Of a DNA stretch of 9,606 nucleotides, positions 6,184-9,606 are shown one piece after another. Position numbers and translations under genes: made by a program. The notes under the pieces were generated by a model. It was not told the origin of the DNA and did no database searches. It worked only from the letters and a program-made list of their open reading frames with translations. The first letter of the stretch is position 1. Every line of letters starts with the position of its first letter. This DNA comes from DAIPHL01 sp036771375 (GTDB lineage: Bacteria; Synergistota; Synergistia; Synergistales; Synergistaceae), in NCBI GenBank assembly GCA_036771375.1, contig DAIPHL010000089.1, forward strand, positions 1 through 9,606, read 5' to 3'.

Positions 6184-7166
6184 TCACAGAGTCTCTTGAT
6201 CTCTTCGACGGACAAAAACCAGCGGTTGGAGCCGGAACTGTACTCGAAACCCTGTTCGACCGGCCTTCCGACGGAGCCCTCCATGTCGCACTCGTAATTC
6301 TGATGGGCCCGGAAATTGATGGACGGCTTTATCACGTAGTGGTTTTCGAACTCCAACACCAGATGAGAGTCGTCGGCCGGGCACATCACCTCGTGCAGCT
6401 TCTCGCCGGGACGAATACCCACGATCTTCCGCGCGGCCTCCGGAGCGATGGCGCGCGCGATGTCGGTGATTTTCGCCGACGGAATCTTCGGGACGAAGAG
6501 CTCGCCGCCCTTCATCCTCGAAAAAGCCCGTTTCACGAAGTCCACCCCCTGCGACAACGTGATCCAGAATCTCGTCATCCTTTCGTCAGTGATGGGCAGC
6601 TCTTTCGCACCCTCCGAGACCATCTTCATGAAAAGCGGAATGACCAATCCCCTCGATCCGACGACATTCCCATACCTCACAACGGAAAAGATCGTCTTGT
6701 TCTTGCCGACGATGTTGTTCGCCGCGACAAAGAGTTTGTCGGAGCAGAGTTTCGTCGCTCCGTAGAGGTTTACCGGATTCGCCGCCTTGTCCGTCGAGAG
6801 GGCGACGACCTTTTGGACGCCGCTGTAAATGGCGGCCTCGATTACATTCTGCGCCCCCAGAACGTTCGTCTTGATGCACTCCATCGGGTTGTACTCGGCC
6901 GCGGGAACCTGCTTCAGGGCCGCGGCATGGACGATGTAGTCAACGTCCGCCGTGGCGGTACGAAGACGTGCTCCGTCCCTCACGTCTCCCAGAAAAAAGC
7001 GCATCGCGGACTCCTTGAACTCCTGCTGCATCTCGAACTGTTTCAGCTCGTCACGGGAGTAGACGATCACTCGACGTGGCCGACAAGTCCTCAGGACGTC
7101 CCTGATGAACGCCTTGCCGAACGAACCGGTGCCCCCGGTTATGAGGATCGATTTTTCGTCGAACAT
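6162..7166 (-). CDS. pseB: UDP-GlcNAc 4,6-dehydratase (inverting), PseB
   Basis: A 334-residue short-chain dehydrogenase/reductase that dehydrates and C5-epimerises UDP-GlcNAc to a 4-keto-6-deoxy-L-altro sugar, the first step of pseudaminic acid synthesis. The NADP-binding loop is GGTGSFGKAF (11-20). The catalytic triad region is LSTDKAANPVNLYGATK with D126, K127 and Y135, plus K139 of the Y-x3-K motif. The spacing equals that of Helicobacter FlaA1/PseB (D132, K133, Y141), which also has almost the same length. RYGNVVGSRG and RPGEKLHEVMCP are further family blocks. I chose ATG at 7166, with AAGGAG ten bases upstream; earlier in-frame starts run through the leader. First gene of the operon, so it sets its polarity. 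Related dehydratases (FnlA/CapE/WbjB type) are possible, but the methylase and amidotransferase downstream favour PseB. The aminotransferase PseC, which normally acts next, is not in the window. Confidence 0.93.
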   Translation of the reverse strand: MFDEKSILITGGTGSFGKAFIRDVLRTCRPRRVIVYSRDELKQFEMQQEFKESAMRFFLGDVRDGARLRTATADVDYIVHAAALKQVPAAEYNPMECIKTNVLGAQNVIEAAIYSGVQKVVALSTDKAANPVNLYGATKLCSDKLFVAANNIVGKNKTIFSVVRYGNVVGSRGLVIPLFMKMVSEGAKELPITDERMTRFWITLSQGVDFVKRAFSRMKGGELFVPKIPSAKITDIARAIAPEAARKIVGIRPGEKLHEVMCPADDSHLVLEFENHYVIKPSINFRAHQNYECDMEGSVGRPVEQGFEYSSGSNRWFLSVEEIKRLCECCRTDR

Positions 7167-7237
7167 CTCTTTCCGTCTCCTTTTCGTATCCGGGCGCCCT
7201 GTGCGCGCGTCTCGGCGGTACACCCCTCTCTTTACTC

Positions 7238-7243
7238 ATTATA
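7238..7243 (-). promoter_or_regulatory. Candidate -10 box of the pse operon
   Basis: A perfect TATAAT on the minus strand (plus-strand ATTATA, 7238-7243) lies 72 bp before the pseB start, giving a leader of about 65 nt. The hexamer 17 bp upstream of it (AAGATA) matches the -35 consensus in only three positions, so the promoter may need an activator or another sigma factor. The whole pseB-to-amidotransferase set appears to depend on it. Confidence 0.4.
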
Positions 7244-7330
7244 TCGGTTTTGTGCTCCTGTATCTTGACGAACGGGCGTCGGAGACGATTTACATATTTT
7301 CAAAAAAGGGGGAAGATATACCGTAGGTCA

Positions 7331-7336
7331 TATAAT
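7331..7336 (+). promoter_or_regulatory. Candidate -10 box of the prepilin-like gene
   Basis: TATAAT at 7331-7336 lies 31 bp before the start codon, and AGGAGG follows at 7349-7354. No good -35 is found at 17 bp (GGGGGA there), so the promoter is weak or activated. It is about 90 bp from the opposing pse operon -10 box, so both could share a regulator. Confidence 0.4.
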
Positions 7337-7367
7337 ACAAGTGTCGGCAGGAGGCCCGTAAACGGAC

Positions 7368-8369
7368 ATGGACCGTTTCCTCGAACCGCTCCCCACGAAA
7401 GACCGAGGAAAAAACAGAACCGCACCTCGCGTACGAAGATCCGCCTTTACCCTCGCGGAGCTTCCTCTCTCCGCGCTGGTCGCCTCACTCGTTCTGATGG
7501 GGCTCGCGGCGGTCGCCTACCATTGTGTCGAAACCCTCCGCTACGTCGAAGACCTTCGCGCGTCCCACATACGCGCGGAGCGGGTCTTCTCGATCCTGAG
7601 GGTTCCGCTCGAACACTGCGGCTATGGAATGCCCGCGGACGCGGAGGAATACAAGCGTGCGTTCTCCGGTCTCGCACTTCCTCCGTTCAACTGGGACGGC
7701 CCGTTCAGCGTCACCTTCGCCATGGTCGGAGCCAGAAAGAGAGAGAACGCGACATGCCGGATCGTCTACGGGGTCTTTGCGCTGACGCGGACTTCCCTCG
7801 ATACGTGCCTTTCGGGAGATGTGATGAACGTGACGGCGACAGGATTGCCGTATCTTCTCGAGAAACCGCACACGTTCGCACTGCCGACGTCGGTCAAGAA
7901 CTGGCTCCTCTTCGGCGCCATGTCCCCGACCGCCTATCCACTCTGGCAAAACGGGGTCGCCGTCGCCTCTTCGGACGGGACGATCATCCCCCTCAAATTG
8001 GGTTCAGGCGTTTCACCGGCGCCGGATACGTTCGTCCCCGAAAACGACGAACTCCACTACCTTCGGGCGCTTGGATGCAACGCCGGACTCCACCCCACAG
8101 GAGATTTCGTGTTCTTCACGGACGATCATACCGGCAGCGGCAAACAACCGAGGGTGGAGGGAATCGTCGATGCGAGATTCGAATGGGACAAGGTGCACAA
8201 TCTCGTGACCGTGTACCTGCTCGTCAGGGGAGAGAATCGGTATGACCGGATGAAAACCATCGGGGCGGTCAAAAACTGGCCCACAGCGTACGACGCCGAT
8301 ATCGCGGAGGAAGCGCGCAGGTACAGGCTGTTCGTGCACAAATTGACCTGCGAGCTGAAAAACTTCTAG
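7368..8369 (+). CDS. Prepilin-type protein, PilW-like minor pilin
   Basis: A 333-residue membrane/pseudopilus protein with a type III signal. Residues RRSAFTLAEL contain a prepilin peptidase site (A26|F27) with the critical glutamate at +5 (E31), followed by a hydrophobic segment (about 32-52, SALVASLVLMGLAAVAY). A basic leader of 26 residues precedes it, longer than the usual 5-15, and the last leader residue is Ala rather than Gly. The soluble region is large, as in PilW minor pilins, and the end (residues 262-333, VEGIVDARFEW to RYRLFVHKLTCELKNF) resembles the PilW C-terminal domain. Six cysteines (53, 84, 130, 147, 237, 328) could form disulfides outside the membrane. ATG at 7368 has AGGAGG 13 bases upstream, somewhat far, but no better start exists. 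No other pilus genes are beside it. The prepilin class is well supported; the PilW assignment is a moderate-confidence inference. A type II secretion pseudopilin is an alternative. Confidence 0.8.
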   Translation: MDRFLEPLPTKDRGKNRTAPRVRRSAFTLAELPLSALVASLVLMGLAAVAYHCVETLRYVEDLRASHIRAERVFSILRVPLEHCGYGMPADAEEYKRAFSGLALPPFNWDGPFSVTFAMVGARKRENATCRIVYGVFALTRTSLDTCLSGDVMNVTATGLPYLLEKPHTFALPTSVKNWLLFGAMSPTAYPLWQNGVAVASSDGTIIPLKLGSGVSPAPDTFVPENDELHYLRALGCNAGLHPTGDFVFFTDDHTGSGKQPRVEGIVDARFEWDKVHNLVTVYLLVRGENRYDRMKTIGAVKNWPTAYDADIAEEARRYRLFVHKLTCELKNF

Positions 8370-8391
8370 CGCCGGTGGGGAGGAACCGGCG
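8370..8391. terminator. Possible bidirectional terminator between convergent genes
   Basis: A 7-bp GC-rich stem (CGCCGGT 8370-8376 with ACCGGCG 8385-8391) and 8-nt loop sit in the 37-bp gap between the prepilin-like and MFS stops. Rightward, a pyrimidine-rich CCCTTTCTCTT follows a few bases on; leftward, GTTTTT follows after CTAGAA. Neither tail is ideal. A competing stem CCGG-CGAG-CCGG (8386-8397) overlaps it. Confidence 0.45.
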
Positions 8392-8406
8392 AGCCGGCCC
8401 TTTCTC

Positions 8407-9606
8407 TTAGGGGGTCCTTTCCTCCCTGCAGTCCTTCCCAAAAACGAGGAAATAGATCGTCCCCATCGCGCCGAAGGAAAACGCCGTCCAAAGGTTGAGC
8501 GTCGGAGAGAGCCTCCACAGGAAGGCCCCGCCAAATGCAGCCACCGAGACGACGACGTCCCGAACCAGGTAGTAGAGTCCGAACATCGAAGCCTCCTCTC
8601 CATCGGCGGCGAGGTCCATGATGAGGGATTTTCGCGTCGGTTCTCCGAACTCCTTCAACCCTCTCGTGACGAACGCGAGAACGAGTGCCTCGAACGATCG
8701 GGAGAACCAGAGCACCGCCGGAAAGAGCGTGAAGAAACAAAAGGTGAGGACCACATACCTCTTCTTGTGCCCTCGGTCCGCGAGCCAGGCCACCGGAATG
8801 TAGACGAGCACGGCGACGAGCATCTCCACCGTGGTCAGTATGCCGAAGCGCAACGCGGAGACGGGCGCGTCGATGACTTTCATACACCACACCACCACGA
8901 ACGCGTACGGAATCTGCTCGGCAAAACGGATGAGGATGTCGGAGACCAGAAGATCCTTGAGCTCGGCAGGCATATGCTTCCAGACCTGAAAGGGGTTTTT
9001 CTCTGGGCGCGCGATGACACCCCGGCTCCCGTCCTCCTGAATCAGCTTCTGCTGCGCGATGAGGGCCACAAGAGCGAACGCCGTCGCAAAGCAGAACGCG
9101 ATGCGGACGCCCGAGACGTCTCCGAAGGAGACGATCAGCGCTCCTCCGATGACCGGACCCAACGCCATCGGGACGCGACGGATCAGAGAGTGCAGCGTAA
9201 CGCCCATCGTCCGTTTGTTCTTGGGCATGGCCGACGAAATGAGTTTCATCGAAGCGGGCAGAGAGATCGCCGACCACGACAGAAAGAGGAGCGAACCGAA
9301 GAGCACGGCCTGCCACGAAGGGATTGCGATCACGATGAGATACCCGCCGATCGCGAGAACGTTGAAAAAGAACAGAGCCCGTTTCGTGCCGAACCGATCC
9401 GCCACGTAACCGCCCGGAAAAGAGTACAGCGCGGACATGAGATTGTCGAGGGCGTTCAAGAGGCCCACGGCGACGGCGCCACCGCCCAACGCCAGGACGT
9501 AGATCGGAAGGAAACGCTCGGCCATGCGCTCCCCCAACCCGACGAACACCGCCATGATCAGCAATCCCGCGAGGGACCCGTTGAAACCAAAAAAAGACCG
9601 CCGACC
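8407..9606 (-). CDS. MFS transporter, N-terminus cut by the window edge
   Basis: A major facilitator superfamily permease of the inner membrane; 399 residues are visible. The reading frame stays open to the right edge (first visible residues GRRSFFGFNG), so the true start lies beyond 9606. Internal TTG (9564) and ATG (9555) starts would cut into the first membrane helix and are unlikely. MFS motif A appears after the second helix as GGYVADRFGTKRA (visible residues 65-77) and again, degenerate, in the C-terminal half as AWLADRGHKKR, as expected for a duplicated 6+6 helix protein. The middle loop is short and charged (QEDGSRGVIARPEKNP). A proline/arginine-rich segment (RRVPMALGPVIGG) resembles motif C of drug antiporters, so efflux is possible, but the substrate cannot be named. 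It converges on the prepilin-like gene and may belong to an operon lying to the right. Confidence 0.9.
   Translation of the reverse strand, partial: GRRSFFGFNGSLAGLLIMAVFVGLGERMAERFLPIYVLALGGGAVAVGLLNALDNLMSALYSFPGGYVADRFGTKRALFFFNVLAIGGYLIVIAIPSWQAVLFGSLLFLSWSAISLPASMKLISSAMPKNKRTMGVTLHSLIRRVPMALGPVIGGALIVSFGDVSGVRIAFCFATAFALVALIAQQKLIQEDGSRGVIARPEKNPFQVWKHMPAELKDLLVSDILIRFAEQIPYAFVVVWCMKVIDAPVSALRFGILTTVEMLVAVLVYIPVAWLADRGHKKRYVVLTFCFFTLFPAVLWFSRSFEALVLAFVTRGLKEFGEPTRKSLIMDLAADGEEASMFGLYYLVRDVVVSVAAFGGAFLWRLSPTLNLWTAFSFGAMGTIYFLVFGKDCREERTP

Noticed and set aside
5029..7268. Two long plus-strand open frames opposite the methylase, SpsF-like gene and pseB
   Set aside because: They overlap each other and the real operon, lack ribosome sites and show low-complexity basic composition.
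7250..8245. Plus-strand frame overlapping the prepilin-like gene in another register
   Set aside because: Arg/Pro-rich shadow. The overlapping frame with the prepilin signal, AGGAGG and family-like C-terminus is the real one.
8407..9564. MFS gene starting inside the window at TTG 9564 or ATG 9555
   Set aside because: The frame is open to the edge, these codons fall within the first membrane helix, and there is no ribosome site before them.

Overview
The window reads as bacterial chromosomal DNA from a moderately GC-rich genome whose coding regions are clearly GC-rich and whose main regulatory gap (525-816) is AT-rich. Promoters look sigma70-like (TTGACA and TATAAT type boxes) and most genes carry GGAGG-type ribosome binding sites. 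A prepilin-like protein, a nonulosonic-acid-type sugar cassette and a lone carbamate kinase would fit a diderm, amino-acid-fermenting anaerobe. Synergistota is one guess, but the sequence alone does not settle the phylum.

Layout, left to right. (1) A strong intrinsic terminator at 8-42 reads rightwards and ends a gene that lies off the left edge. (2) A small heat-shock protein (minus strand, 63-524) and a UmuC-like translesion polymerase (plus strand, 817-2106) diverge from a 292-bp AT-rich control region with two consensus-like promoters and several small dyads and repeats. (3) About 350 bp without a gene (2107-2458) holds only weak hairpins. (4) A carbamate kinase (minus strand, 2459-3421) has its own promoter and no other arginine-deiminase genes beside it. 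(5) A tightly packed minus-strand operon is transcribed from about 7231 down to 3589: pseB (UDP-GlcNAc 4,6-dehydratase), an SpsF-type nucleotidyltransferase, a pseudaminic-acid-associated methylase, and an N-acetyl sugar amidotransferase. (6) Head-to-head with that operon is a PilW-like prepilin-type protein (plus strand, 7368-8369). (7) Converging on it is an MFS transporter (minus strand) that runs off the right edge and lacks its true N-terminus.

The operon is the main biological unit. PseB would open a pseudaminic or related nonulosonic acid pathway. The methylase and amidotransferase families are known for decorating such sugars with O-methyl and acetamidino groups, and the SpsF-like protein is a likely sugar activator. 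The aminotransferase, acetyltransferase, hydrolase and synthase steps, and the ammonia-supplying partners of the amidotransferase, are not in the window. They must lie elsewhere or the route differs. The prepilin-like neighbour could be a glycosylation target, but only adjacency supports that. I see no CRISPR, tRNA, rRNA, insertion sequence, phage or toxin-antitoxin locus.
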